From: Pseudonocardia hierapolitana
GTDB lineage: Bacteria; Actinomycetota; Actinomycetes; Mycobacteriales; Pseudonocardiaceae
Assembly: GCF_007994075.1 (NCBI RefSeq)
Contig: NZ_VIWU01000001.1
Location: 7,192,001-7,256,000 of the forward strand
Length of the DNA: 64,000 bases
Direction of reading: 5' to 3'
In this document: in pieces, positions 53,176-61,579 of the stretch
How positions within the stretch are numbered: the first letter of the stretch is position 1
Layout of the letters: each line of letters begins with the position of its first letter
Program-made: the position numbers and the translations under genes
The notes under the pieces: model-generated
What the model was told of the DNA's origin: nothing
Seen by the model: the letters and a program-made list of their open reading frames with translations, nothing else
Database searches by the model: none

Positions 53176-54480
53176 CTAGCGCACTCCCCGGATCGGCCGC
53201 ACGGCCAGGGCCCCGACCAGCATGAAGAAGCCTCCGGCGAGGAACAGCAGCGGGTAGTTCCCGGCGGGCGCTCCCGGCTCGGCCGGACCCGCGCTGATCC
53301 CCAGCACGAGCGGGGCGAGCATCGGTGCGAGCAGGTTGGGGAACAGGCTCGCGATCGTGAACAGGCCCATGTTCTTCGCGGCCTCGGCGCGGCCGGCCGG
53401 GAGGAGGTCGGTGGCCATGGCGAGGTCGACGGCGACGTACACGCCCTTGGCCGCCCCGAGGAGCGCGACGCCCGCGAGGAACACCGGCAGCGTCTCGGAC
53501 AGCCCGGCCACGGCGAATCCGAGTGCTCCGAGGCACGCCGCGGTGGCCACGAAGATCTTGCGGCGGCCGGCCCGGTCGGACAGGTGGCCCGAGATGAGGT
53601 TCGCCGCGATGCTCACCCCGTTCTCCAGCAGCAGCACCCCGAACATGACGGCCGCGATCGACGCGGGCGGCACGCCGATGCGGGCCAGCAGGAAGTAGGT
53701 CTGGTAGACGATCAGGATCGTGATGCCCATGAACACGAGCAGCCTGCTCACCCAGGTCCAGGCGAAGTCGGGGTAGCGGCGCGGGCTGGACCAGAAGCTG
53801 GACGCGATCTCCCGCACCGACAGCGGCGGCTGCGGCCGCCCGTCGTGCACCCGGTCGGGCAGCACGAGGCACAGGAACCCGACGGTGACCGCCGCGAGGC
53901 AGACCGGGGCGAGCAGGCCCCACGTCAGGGACGTCGCGTTCAGCGTGAGCAGGCCGGTCCCGAGCGTCGTGGCGGCGCTCTGGCCCATGCCGATCAGCCC
54001 GCCGATGCGTCCGCGCTGCCGGTGGGGCACCTGGTCGGGCAGCACCGCGGTGATCGCGGCCAGCAGGGCCTGGATGCCCAGCTGCGTCACCGCCCACCCG
54101 AGCACGAGCACCGGCACCGACGGCGCGACGGCGACCACCGAGAGCCCCAGCGCGCCCGCGACGACCCCGCCGAGCATCCACGGCCTGCGCATCCCGAACC
54201 GGGAGCGGGTGCGGTCGGACAGCCGCCCGAACAGGGGGTTCCCGATGATCCCGAAGACGGCGCCGACCGCCGCCACCAACGAGAGCGTGGCGCTCGCGCC
54301 CGCCGGGTCGATCTCGCGCACGCGCAGGGCGAGGGCGATCGCGGCCGGTGTGAGGATCGCCGACCAGGCGCACAGGTTCGCCACGACGAAGGCGGTGAGG
54401 GCCAGCGGGCGCAGCCCGGGCGCCTCCTGCGCACCCAGGTCGGCAGCGCTCATGTCCGCAGTGCTCACGGCTGACTCCAT
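53176..54480 (-). CDS. MFS transporter of the aromatic/stilbene locus
   Basis: This 434-aa transporter has about 12 helices, with motif A-like GNPLFGRLSDRTRSRFGMRRPWMLGG after helix 2. GQSAATTLGTGLLTLN and the repeat motif ISGHLSDRAGRRKIFVATAACLG follow. This type resembles sugar/glycoside-pentoside or permease-like MFS proteins with paired RxGRR loops. It is the last gene of the IclR-headed set, 48 bases after the amidohydrolase stop, and probably imports or exports the compound those enzymes act on. Its substrate is inferred from context only. Confidence 0.85.
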   Translation of the reverse strand: MESAVSTADMSAADLGAQEAPGLRPLALTAFVVANLCAWSAILTPAAIALALRVREIDPAGASATLSLVAAVGAVFGIIGNPLFGRLSDRTRSRFGMRRPWMLGGVVAGALGLSVVAVAPSVPVLVLGWAVTQLGIQALLAAITAVLPDQVPHRQRGRIGGLIGMGQSAATTLGTGLLTLNATSLTWGLLAPVCLAAVTVGFLCLVLPDRVHDGRPQPPLSVREIASSFWSSPRRYPDFAWTWVSRLLVFMGITILIVYQTYFLLARIGVPPASIAAVMFGVLLLENGVSIAANLISGHLSDRAGRRKIFVATAACLGALGFAVAGLSETLPVFLAGVALLGAAKGVYVAVDLAMATDLLPAGRAEAAKNMGLFTIASLFPNLLAPMLAPLVLGISAGPAEPGAPAGNYPLLFLAGGFFMLVGALAVRPIRGVR

Positions 54481-54528
54481 GACGGGACGGCGGGCCGGCG
54501 CGCACCGGTCCGCTGGTGGGAACGCGGC

Positions 54529-55563
54529 TCAGACGGTCAGGTGGAACAGGCGCGTGGCGATGCCCTCGAAGAACTCGCGCAGCTCGGCGGCGTCGAGCGG
54601 GAGCTCGTCCTGGTGCCGGACCTCGTCGGCGACGTACTGGTACGGGTAGTCCATCGCGTAGAGCACGCGGTCGGCGCCCACGACGTCGCGGACGAACATG
54701 ATCCCGGGCTGCCAGGCCATCCCGCTGGTCGTGTACCAGACGTTGCGGCGCAGGTAGTCGCTCGGGCGCAGCTGCAGCGCCTTCATCGCGGGGTAACGGC
54801 CGGACGCGACCTGCGCCGCGTGGAAGTGGTCGATCCGGGGCAGCCAGAACGGCAGCGCCTCGCCGAGGTGCCCGACCACGAGCTTCAGCCGCGGGAACCG
54901 GTCGAACACCCCCGACGTGATGATCCGCAGCAGGTGCATCCCGGTCTCGACGGCGAAGCCGTAGATCGCGCCGTCGAGGCCCGCCTCGTGCAGCGGCTCG
55001 ACCATGCGGTCGTTCGGGGTGTTCGGGTGCAGGTAGACGGGCACGTCGAGGCGCTCCGCAGCCTCCAGCACCGGCCAGAACCGCTGGTCGTCGAGGTAGC
55101 GGCCCTGCACGTGGGAGTTGGCGATCACCCCGCACATCCCGAGCCTGCTGACGGCGCGCTCCAGCTCGGCGACGGCCGAGTCCGGCTCCTGCCACGCCAC
55201 CGCGGCGAGGGCCGTGAACCGGTCGGGGTGGTCGCGCACGGCCTGCGCCGCAACGTCGTTGGCGAGCGTCGCCATCGAGCGGGCGGTCACGGCGTCGAGG
55301 ACGTTCGTGCCCGGCGCCGTGAGGGCCAGGACCTGGTGGTCGATGCCGGCGGCGTCCATGTCGGCGATGCGCTCGGCGCCGAGGTCGGCCAGCCTGCGGA
55401 CGACGGCGCGCGGTCGCTCCGCCGCGCTGCCGAGGTAGAAGCCCCAGAGGCTCTGGAAGCCCTTGTCGCCGCGCCCGTCGTGCAGCATCCGTCGGTAGCA
55501 GTCCAGCAGCTCGGCAGGGGCGAACGCCTCCTCGGTGGCGATACGCCGGTAGGTCACGCCCAC
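54529..55563 (-). CDS. amidohydrolase-2 family metalloenzyme (LigW/gamma-resorcylate decarboxylase-like)
   Basis: This 344-aa TIM-barrel enzyme starts with YRRIATEEAFAPAELLD. A Glu-Glu replaces the HxH of true amidohydrolases, as in LigW and gamma-resorcylate decarboxylases. Further ligands are likely His in VYLHPNTPND (about residue 170), His in LVVGHLGEALPFWLP, and Asp in VLYAMDYPYQY. Such enzymes remove carboxyl groups from aromatic acids without oxygen, though some hydrolyse C-C or C-N bonds. The start overlaps the NTF2-like gene by 10 bases, so the two are coupled. A role in aromatic breakdown is supported by the neighbours. Confidence 0.85.
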   Translation of the reverse strand: MGVTYRRIATEEAFAPAELLDCYRRMLHDGRGDKGFQSLWGFYLGSAAERPRAVVRRLADLGAERIADMDAAGIDHQVLALTAPGTNVLDAVTARSMATLANDVAAQAVRDHPDRFTALAAVAWQEPDSAVAELERAVSRLGMCGVIANSHVQGRYLDDQRFWPVLEAAERLDVPVYLHPNTPNDRMVEPLHEAGLDGAIYGFAVETGMHLLRIITSGVFDRFPRLKLVVGHLGEALPFWLPRIDHFHAAQVASGRYPAMKALQLRPSDYLRRNVWYTTSGMAWQPGIMFVRDVVGADRVLYAMDYPYQYVADEVRHQDELPLDAAELREFFEGIATRLFHLTV

Positions 55564-56258
55564 GGCCGGCCCGTCACCGGGTGCGGGTAGTGGAACGGCA
55601 CCACGTCGGTGGCCGGGAAGAACGCGAAGTCCGGGACCAGCTCATCGGGGCCGGTCGGGTCGTCGGGGAACGTGGTCGTCGGGATGAGGTGGTTCATCGG
55701 CTCGGTGCGTGCCCAGCCCTTGTCGTAGTCGGCGTGCCAGAACGGGTGGTAGTGCAGCTTCTGGATCTTCCAGACCCCGTCCTCGACGACGTAGCTGTTC
55801 TCGTAGACCCCGCCCTCCCACCACTGCTCGAACGACGTGCGCCCGGCCAGCTCGGGCGCGGAGTGGTGCACCCCGGCCTGCATGAGCGCGCGGATCCGCG
55901 CCTTCGCCGACCGCGCGTCCGGCGCGACCGTCACGACGTCCTGCAGCATCGGGTGGTCGAGCAGGAAACCGGGGAGCGGACCGTTGTGGCCGCGGGTGAA
56001 GCGCTCGCGGAACCGCTGCAGGTACAGCCGCTCCACCCCGGCCCGCCCCCGGTAGCGCCCGCCGATGAACACGACCTCGCCGTCGCGGGCGAACAGGTCG
56101 ACGACCTCCTGGTAGAGGCACTTGTCGAGGTAGTAGCCGTACTTGTGGTGGAGCGTGCGCACCTCGTGGCGCGCCTCGGTGACGGCGAGGCGGCGCGCGA
56201 GCTCGTCGACGGTGCGCTGCAGCTGCTCCAGCTCGGTCGGCGCTTCGGTCGTGGACAT
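55554..56258 (-). CDS. NTF2-like (SnoaL_4) family protein
   Basis: This 234-aa protein has a predicted N-terminal helix (TELEQLQRTVDELARRLAVTEARHEVRTLHHKYGYYLD) and then the cone-shaped NTF2 fold: LFARDGEVVFIGGRYRGRAGVERLYL, FLLDHPMLQDVVTVAPD, ENSYVVEDGVWKIQKLHYHPFWHADYDKG. His and Asp/Tyr pairs line the pocket as in scytalone-dehydratase-like enzymes. LdpA, an NTF2-superfamily enzyme, acts before a lignostilbene dioxygenase in Novosphingobium; a similar lyase or dehydratase role is my inference. The ATG at 56258 is 22 bases after the carotenoid oxygenase stop. Confidence 0.8.
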   Translation of the reverse strand: MSTTEAPTELEQLQRTVDELARRLAVTEARHEVRTLHHKYGYYLDKCLYQEVVDLFARDGEVVFIGGRYRGRAGVERLYLQRFRERFTRGHNGPLPGFLLDHPMLQDVVTVAPDARSAKARIRALMQAGVHHSAPELAGRTSFEQWWEGGVYENSYVVEDGVWKIQKLHYHPFWHADYDKGWARTEPMNHLIPTTTFPDDPTGPDELVPDFAFFPATDVVPFHYPHPVTGRPWA

Positions 56259-56280
56259 CCTCGGGAACTCCTTCGTTCTC

Positions 56281-57735
56281 TCAGGCGGTACGGGCGGCGA
56301 GCTCCGTGCTGCTCACCCAGTTGCCGTGCAGGCCGCGGCGGATGCGGATGGGCAGCGCCACCGTGGCGACGGGCGGGGCGTCGAGCCGCTGGGCGTCGAG
56401 GATCACCAGGTCGCTGCGCATCTCCTGGTGGCGCCCTACGACGACGAACACGTAGCCGTGGCCCTCGGGCGCGTCGTCGCCGCCGGGGACGAAGAGCGGC
56501 TCGGCCACCGAGCAGTCGTCGCCGGGGTAGTAGATCTGCGGCGGCGCCGCGCCGGTGGTGTCGAACGCGCCGATCCAGCGGAAGCCCGCGCCCGGCCGCT
56601 GCTCGCCGGGCACGTGGTTGAGCGCGAGGAAGCCGCGCCGGTAGGGCAGCGTCTCGAAGCGGTCGTCCATCCGCGGGAACTCGCCCGCGACGTCGGTCAG
56701 CCGCTGCTCGGTGAACGTCCCGCCGTCGGAACCCATGTCGATCGTCCAGCGGGACAGGTACCCGCGGGCGCGGACCGGGTCGTACGGCGCGCCGGTCACG
56801 TCGGGGAAGAACGGGAAGAAGTTGCTCCGGCCGACCGGCGTCTCGATGTGGATGTGGCGCCCGTCGTCCCACGCGCCGAGGATGTGGCTCGCGAACCGGT
56901 TGGACCCGCGCAGCCAGCGCACCTGGTCGGCGCTGCCCTTGCGGGGCAGGACGCCGAGGTAGACGTCTCGGTCCGGGTCCCACTGGAAGTGCGGCTGCCG
57001 CGCTTCCAGCCACGCGTACTCGCTGCGCATCGGGATGATCGGGAAGACCACGAAGTTCTGGGTGACGGCCCAGTCGTGCACCATGCTCGAGTACGGCGCG
57101 CGGATCCAGGTCTCGTGGATGATCCGGCCGTCCTGGTCGGCCTCGTAGTAGGCGATGTCCGGGGTGGTCTCGCCCTTGGCGGCGTAGCCGAAGAACACCA
57201 TCTCGCCGGTGCGCGGATCCACCTTCGGGTGCGCGGTGCACGTCCGGGACGTGAGCGTGCCCTCGAACGTGTACTCGCCGATCGTCTCCAGGCTCATCGG
57301 GTCGAGCAGGATCGGCGCGCTGTCCTCCTTGGACGCGTACAGCTTCCCGCCATGGTAGAAGACGTTGGTGTTACCCAGCCCGCGGGAGATCCCGGCGACG
57401 GACGGGTCGTCGGTGAGCGGGTTGCGGTAGGCCCCGAAGAGCGCCCGCCCGGCCTTCGCCTCGGCCTCGTAGCGCGGCGTGCGCACGTAGCGGCTGCGGA
57501 AGTCGACCCGGCCGCCGTGGAAGCGGAAGTACATGGCCATGCCGTCGTCGTTGAACGTCGGCACGTCCGGGAGCACGGCAGGCGGCCACTGCCGGTCGGT
57601 GACCACGCGGTAGTAGGTGCCGGACAGGTGTTCGGGCACCTCGCCCTGCACGACCTCGAGGCCGGCGATGTCGGCCTCGACGCGCATCGGCGCCTCGAAC
57701 GCGCTCGCGCCCTCCCGCTGCGGGAACCTGGTCAT
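56281..57735 (-). CDS. carotenoid/lignostilbene cleavage oxygenase family protein
   Basis: This 484-aa seven-bladed propeller enzyme uses Fe(II) to cleave an interphenyl or polyene C=C bond with oxygen. Likely iron-ligand His residues lie in CTAHPKVDP, SMVHDWAVTQNF, HIHIETP and the final RGLHGNWVS, the usual four-His set. Other family marks are GTYYRVVTDRQWPP and FNDDGMAMYFRF near the start. Relatives include lignostilbene dioxygenases and isoeugenol oxygenase. The ATG at 57735 follows GAGGGGGGTG. Two perfect palindromes lie in the 95 bases before it. Genes for an NTF2-like protein and an aromatic-acid-decarboxylase-like enzyme follow. Confidence 0.9.
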   Translation of the reverse strand: MTRFPQREGASAFEAPMRVEADIAGLEVVQGEVPEHLSGTYYRVVTDRQWPPAVLPDVPTFNDDGMAMYFRFHGGRVDFRSRYVRTPRYEAEAKAGRALFGAYRNPLTDDPSVAGISRGLGNTNVFYHGGKLYASKEDSAPILLDPMSLETIGEYTFEGTLTSRTCTAHPKVDPRTGEMVFFGYAAKGETTPDIAYYEADQDGRIIHETWIRAPYSSMVHDWAVTQNFVVFPIIPMRSEYAWLEARQPHFQWDPDRDVYLGVLPRKGSADQVRWLRGSNRFASHILGAWDDGRHIHIETPVGRSNFFPFFPDVTGAPYDPVRARGYLSRWTIDMGSDGGTFTEQRLTDVAGEFPRMDDRFETLPYRRGFLALNHVPGEQRPGAGFRWIGAFDTTGAAPPQIYYPGDDCSVAEPLFVPGGDDAPEGHGYVFVVVGRHQEMRSDLVILDAQRLDAPPVATVALPIRIRRGLHGNWVSSTELAARTA

Positions 57736-57753
57736 CCGCGGACACCCCCCTCG

Positions 57754-57772
57754 TGTGGTGACCCCCACCACA
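57754..57772. promoter_or_regulatory. palindrome near the carotenoid-oxygenase start
   Basis: A perfect inverted repeat TGTGGTG-ACCCC-CACCACA with 7-bp arms lies 19-37 bases before the ATG. It could be an operator for the IclR regulator or a hairpin in the leader RNA. Confidence 0.6.
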
Positions 57773-57806
57773 GCCGGGTCTACGGGACGGCGGCAAGCGC
57801 GCGCGA

Positions 57807-57833
57807 TGACCTTTCCCCGATGCGGAAAGGTCA
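57807..57833. promoter_or_regulatory. 10-bp-arm palindrome between IclR and carotenoid-oxygenase genes
   Basis: Arms TGACCTTTCC and GGAAAGGTCA are perfect complements around 7 bases. The right arm overlaps the IclR stop codon. Its place 72 bases before the oxygenase start suggests an operator, and GGAAA/TTTCC recalls IclR-type sites. A terminator for the IclR gene is the alternative, but there is no T-run. Confidence 0.6.
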
Positions 57834-58604
57834 GCTTCCGCGCATCCGCTGCTGGATCAGCGAGGCGGCTGCGGTCACGGCGGGTGCCAGCGCGCGCAGG
57901 CGGGTGGCGGTGCCCAGCCGGGACATCGGCGCGGCGACGCACACGGCCGCCACCGGTTCACCGGTCCCGAGCAGCACGGCCGCTCCGAGCGCGGCCACGG
58001 ACGGGTCGGTCTCGCCGAGGTTGGTCGCCCACCCGCGGCGGCGGATCCGGCCGAGCTCGCGCTCCAGGGCGTCCCACTCGGAGATCGAACGCCCGGTCGT
58101 GGCCTCGAGGTGGTGGCTCGGGTAGCGGTCCCGCAGCGCGGCCGGGGTGAGAGCGGCGAGCATCGCCTTGCCGCCTGACGTGCAGTGCGCGGGCATCAGC
58201 AGTCCCAGCCGCGAGCTCACGCGCACCGAATGCGGTCCTTCGAGGGACTGCACGAACCGGGTGTGGCGCCCTTCGAGGATCGCCAGGCTCACCGTCTCGC
58301 CGACCTGCTCGCGCAACCCGGCGAGCACCTCGGCGCCCGCGTCGCGCAGAGACACGGCGTTCGAGCCGACCACGAGCGTGAGCTCGTGCAGCGCGGGCCC
58401 GGCGGTGTACGGCCCGCCGACGTGGTCCTGGCGGGCGAAGCCCTCGCGCACGCAGGTGGCGAGCAGCCGGTGCGCGGTGGAGACCGCGACGTCCAGTTCC
58501 CGCGAGACCTCGGTGACCGTCACCGAGCCGCGCCGCGCCACGAGCCGGACCAGCGCGAGGACGGCCGCCGCCGAGCTGATCGCGCCCCGCTCCGGTTTCC
58601 GCAC
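57831..58604 (-). CDS. IclR family transcriptional regulator
   Basis: This 257-aa regulator has an N-terminal winged helix ([45 protein letters not shown], about residues 12-57). A C-terminal ligand domain has the IclR signature [30 protein letters not shown]. IclR proteins control catabolism of aromatic and small organic acids. It is upstream of, and on the same strand as, the carotenoid-oxygenase set, and probably controls it through palindromes in the 95-base gap. The GTG at 58604 is 6 bases after TATCGT, a leaderless start. Confidence 0.92.
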   Translation of the reverse strand: MRKPERGAISSAAAVLALVRLVARRGSVTVTEVSRELDVAVSTAHRLLATCVREGFARQDHVGGPYTAGPALHELTLVVGSNAVSLRDAGAEVLAGLREQVGETVSLAILEGRHTRFVQSLEGPHSVRVSSRLGLLMPAHCTSGGKAMLAALTPAALRDRYPSHHLEATTGRSISEWDALERELGRIRRRGWATNLGETDPSVAALGAAVLLGTGEPVAAVCVAAPMSRLGTATRLRALAPAVTAAASLIQQRMRGS

Positions 58605-58610
58605 GCCGGA

Positions 58611-58616
58611 ACGATA
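58611..58616 (-). promoter_or_regulatory. -10 box TATCGT of the IclR gene
   Basis: On the minus strand TATCGT is 6 bases before the GTG of the IclR gene. It lies in the 56-base space shared with divergent rarA. Confidence 0.55.
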
Positions 58617-58647
58617 GGCACCCGCGGAAGTTGTCGGAGCGGAGTGG

Positions 58648-58653
58648 CAGGCT
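58648..58653 (+). promoter_or_regulatory. -10-like CAGGCT of rarA
   Basis: CAGGCT lies 7 bases before the rarA ATG and matches the CANNNT variant of the leaderless pattern. GGAAGG overlaps the gap but is too close to the ATG to be a good ribosome-binding site. Confidence 0.4.
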
Positions 58654-58660
58654 GGAAGGG

Positions 58661-60040
58661 ATGACTACCGAGGCGGACGGGCTGTTCGAGCTGGACGAGC
58701 CGGACCCGATGCCGCCGGTCGACGAGGCCGGCGCGCGGGCCACGGCGCCGCTCGCCGTCCGCATGCGCCCGCGCACCCTCGACGAGGTCGTCGGGCAGGC
58801 CCACCTCCTGCGCCCGGGAGCCCCGCTGCGCCGGCTCGTGGAGGGCGGCGCCGCCGCGTCGGTGCTGCTCTACGGCCCGCCCGGCACCGGCAAGACCACG
58901 ATCGCCCGGCTGCTGGCCGGCGTGGGGAGCCGGCACTTCGTGGCGCTCTCGGCGCTGTCGTCCGGGGTGAAGGAGCTGCGCGCCGTCATCGACGACGCGC
59001 GGCGCCGCCGCGACCGCCTCGACCAGCAGACGGTGCTGTTCATCGACGAGGTGCACCGCTTCTCCAAGACCCAGCAGGACGCGCTGCTGGGCGCCGTGGA
59101 GGACCGGCTCGTCCTGCTCGTGGCGGCCACCACGGAGAACCCGTCGTTCTCGGTGGTGTCGCCGCTGCTGTCGCGGTCGCTGGTGCTGCAGCTGCAGTCG
59201 CTCACCGACGACGACGTGCGGTCGCTGCTGCGCCGCGCCGTCGCCGACCAGCGCGGGCTCGACGGCGTCGTGTCGCTCACCCCCGACGCGGAGGACGCGC
59301 TGGTCCGGCTGGCCGGCGGCGACGCCCGGCGCGCCCTCACCGCGCTGGAGGCGGCGGCCGACGGCGTGACGGGCACCGGAGCCGCAGAGATCGACCCAGT
59401 GATCGACGTCCCCGCGGTCGAGCGCGCGGTCACCGAGGCGACGGTGCGCTACGACCGGCAGGGCGACCAGCACTACGACGTGATCAGCGCGTTCATCAAG
59501 TCGATCCGCGGCTCCGACGCCGACGCGGCGCTGCACTACCTGGCGCGCATGTTGGTGGCGGGGGAGGACCCGCGCTTCATCGCCCGGCGCCTGATGGTGC
59601 ACGCCAGCGAGGACATCGGCCTCGCCGACCCCACGGCGCTGCAGGCCGCGGTGGCTGCGGCGCAGGTCGTGCAGCTGGTCGGGCTTCCGGAGTGCCGGCT
59701 CGCGCTCGCCCAGGCCACGGTCCACCTGGCCACCGCACCCAAGTCCAACGCCGTGATCACCGGCATCGACGAGGCGATGGCCGACGTGCGGGCCGGCGCC
59801 ACCGGCGCGGTGCCGCCGCACCTGCGCGACGGCCACTACGCCGGTGCGCAGAAGCTGGGCAACGCGGTCGGCTACCGCTACCCGCACAACGCCCCCGACG
59901 GCGTGCTGGCGCAGCAGTACCCGCCGGACGCGTTGGTGGGCCGGGACTACTACCGCCCGTCCGCCCACGGCGCCGAGCGTGCGCTCGCCGAGCGGCTCCC
60001 CAGGCTGCGCCGCGTCGTGCGCGGGGAGCGACAGGGCTGA
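58661..60040 (+). CDS. rarA: replication-associated recombination protein RarA
   Basis: This 459-aa AAA+ ATPase of the RarA/MgsA/WRNIP1 family acts at stalled replication forks. It starts with an acidic N-terminus, then [19 protein letters not shown], Walker [18 protein letters not shown] (about residues 70-86), Walker [26 protein letters not shown], sensor 1 [20 protein letters not shown], and a C-terminal tetramerisation/helical region ([38 protein letters not shown]). The ATG at 58661 gives the expected N-terminus. In M. tuberculosis the counterpart lies in the same block downstream of aspS. A CAGGCT box is 7 bases upstream. Confidence 0.96.
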   Translation: MTTEADGLFELDEPDPMPPVDEAGARATAPLAVRMRPRTLDEVVGQAHLLRPGAPLRRLVEGGAAASVLLYGPPGTGKTTIARLLAGVGSRHFVALSALSSGVKELRAVIDDARRRRDRLDQQTVLFIDEVHRFSKTQQDALLGAVEDRLVLLVAATTENPSFSVVSPLLSRSLVLQLQSLTDDDVRSLLRRAVADQRGLDGVVSLTPDAEDALVRLAGGDARRALTALEAAADGVTGTGAAEIDPVIDVPAVERAVTEATVRYDRQGDQHYDVISAFIKSIRGSDADAALHYLARMLVAGEDPRFIARRLMVHASEDIGLADPTALQAAVAAAQVVQLVGLPECRLALAQATVHLATAPKSNAVITGIDEAMADVRAGATGAVPPHLRDGHYAGAQKLGNAVGYRYPHNAPDGVLAQQYPPDALVGRDYYRPSAHGAERALAERLPRLRRVVRGERQG

Positions 60041-60099
60041 GGCCGGTAGAACTGCTGAGCCCCGTAGGACTACGGTTCTGGCCTCACCGCGGGCGATGG

Positions 60100-60105
60100 C
60101 AGGCT
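60100..60105 (+). promoter_or_regulatory. -10-like CAGGCT of the GIDE gene
   Basis: CAGGCT lies 6 bases before the GTG at 60112, another example of the leaderless layout. Confidence 0.4.
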
Positions 60106-60111
60106 CATCGG

Positions 60112-60870
60112 GTGTCGATGAGCAGCCTCGTCGCGATCGTCTTCGCGGGCACCCTGGCGTATCGCGCCTACACGCACGTCCGGGCGGCGCTGGCCGGCCG
60201 GTCCCGGCGCCTGCGGTCGCTCGGCGCCACCCCCGTCACGGTGGCCGAGCTCGTGGCGATGGCCGGTGCAGCCCGAGCGGAGCTCGGCCCCGGCGTGTTC
60301 GACCAGCACGTCGTGGCCTCGGGGGTGGCGGAGCCGTCGGAGCACGGACCGCTCGAGGCGCCGTTCAGCGCGACGCCCTGCGTCTGGTACCGGGCGACGA
60401 CCCTCCGGGTCGTTCAGGACGGGAAGGGCCGCACCCGCCACGAGGTCGACGCCGACGTCACCAGTCGGCAGGGGTTCCGCCTCGTCGACGGCGGCGCCGA
60501 GCTCCACGTCCTCGCCGGGGCCACCCCGATCGAGGGCGCGACCCAGACGGTGGACGAGGTCGTCGAGAGCCCCGACGAGGGCATCGACCTCGGTCTGGTG
60601 CGGATCGTCTCGAACCCCGACCGCACGATCCGCCGCGAGTGGGTCGTCGCGGCCGGGACCCGGCTCACCGTCGTCGCCGACGTCCGGGACGTCGCGGGGA
60701 GGCTCGTGGCGAAGGAGCGGCCGGACGCGCCGATCCGGATCACGACCGAGACCTCGTCCGAGGCGGTGCAGGCCGACGAGCGTGCCGAGCGGGGCGGGTG
60801 GCGGTCGGGCGCGCTGTATGCGGCAGCCGCGCTCGCGGCGCTGCTGTTCGCCGTGATCGGGCCGTTCTGA
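60112..60870 (+). CDS. GIDE domain membrane protein
   Basis: This 252-aa protein has an N-terminal membrane helix (SSLVAIVFAGTLAYRAYTHV) and a second helix at the very end (SGALYAAAALAALLFAVIGPF). Between them lies a GIDE (E3 ubiquitin ligase-like) domain, seen in GPLEAPFSATPCVWYRATTLRVVQ and in FRLVDGGAELHVLAGATPIEG. Bacteria have no ubiquitin; bacterial GIDE proteins lack the RING finger and their role is unknown. GTG at 60112 was chosen because of its CAGGCT box; ATG at 60118 is the alternative. Confidence 0.75.
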   Translation: MSMSSLVAIVFAGTLAYRAYTHVRAALAGRSRRLRSLGATPVTVAELVAMAGAARAELGPGVFDQHVVASGVAEPSEHGPLEAPFSATPCVWYRATTLRVVQDGKGRTRHEVDADVTSRQGFRLVDGGAELHVLAGATPIEGATQTVDEVVESPDEGIDLGLVRIVSNPDRTIRREWVVAAGTRLTVVADVRDVAGRLVAKERPDAPIRITTETSSEAVQADERAERGGWRSGALYAAAALAALLFAVIGPF

Positions 60871-60916
60871 CCCTTCCGGCCTCGAAGCGCGGGCGAGCCG
60901 GTGTGCGCGGCAGCGG

Positions 60917-61540
60917 CTACCGGCGGACCAGGGGGTCGCTCGTCCACGCCGGGTCGCGGCCGAGCAACGTGAGGACGCGGGTCCAGGGGCCCGCGTCCTG
61001 CGGTGCGGGGAGCGCATGGGCGAAGGTGGCCCCCGGTGTCTCCCGGTACTCGTCGTCCGGGATCTGCTCGGACATGGCCAGTGCCGCGGCGACCACGTCC
61101 GCGTCCAGCCGCGAGCCGTAGTCGGCCTGCACGCCGAGTGTCGCGGCGACGTCCCAGCCGTGCACGAGGGTGTCGATCAGGTGCATCTGGACGAGGACCG
61201 GCAGGGGCAGTCGGCGGTCGAACTCGGGCATCAGGACGAGGCCGTCGGCTCCTGCCGCGAACGCGGCCACCACGTCGTCGAGTCCGTCCGCGATCGTCGC
61301 GGCGGGGGACGGGCCGAGCGGGTGCGGGGCGAAGGCCGACACGTCCACGTCGTCGCCGGCGCGGGCGGCTCGCACGGCTGCGGCGAACCCCCGGTCCTGG
61401 CCTGCCATGTGCTCGAGCAGGGCGCGCAGGTCCCAGCCTGCGCAGGGGGTGGGGCGCCCGAGGTCGGCGGGCGTGACGCGGTCGAGGACGGGACGCAGCC
61501 CTGTGACGGAGCGCCGGTGCAGGTCGATGATGTTCTCCAC
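60917..61540 (-). CDS. DinB-fold, TIGR03086/maleylpyruvate-isomerase-like protein
   Basis: This 207-aa four-helix-bundle protein begins NIIDLHRRSVTGLRPVLDRVTPADLGRPTPCAGWDLRALLEHMAGQD. The PTPCAGWDLRALLEHM stretch and HLIDTLVHGWDVA are the signature of the mycothiol-linked DinB-like metal proteins. His residues in LLEHM, HLIDT and VHGWD probably bind a metal. It may use mycothiol to detoxify or isomerise small electrophiles. GTG at 61540 starts opposite the MarR gene, and the shared operator covers its promoter, so MarR repression is likely. Confidence 0.8.
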   Translation of the reverse strand: MENIIDLHRRSVTGLRPVLDRVTPADLGRPTPCAGWDLRALLEHMAGQDRGFAAAVRAARAGDDVDVSAFAPHPLGPSPAATIADGLDDVVAAFAAGADGLVLMPEFDRRLPLPVLVQMHLIDTLVHGWDVAATLGVQADYGSRLDADVVAAALAMSEQIPDDEYRETPGATFAHALPAPQDAGPWTRVLTLLGRDPAWTSDPLVRR

Positions 61541-61549
61541 GAGTAGATG

Positions 61550-61565
61550 GTCTACCGTGGTAGAC
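61550..61565. promoter_or_regulatory. MarR operator candidate
   Basis: The perfect palindrome GTCTACC-GT-GGTAGAC (7-bp arms) lies in the 51-base divergent region between the DinB-fold gene and the MarR gene. It sits just upstream of the MarR -10 box and within 10-25 bases of the other gene's start, where it could silence both. Confidence 0.8.
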
Positions 61566-61579
61566 GATTGGTCAAGGGA

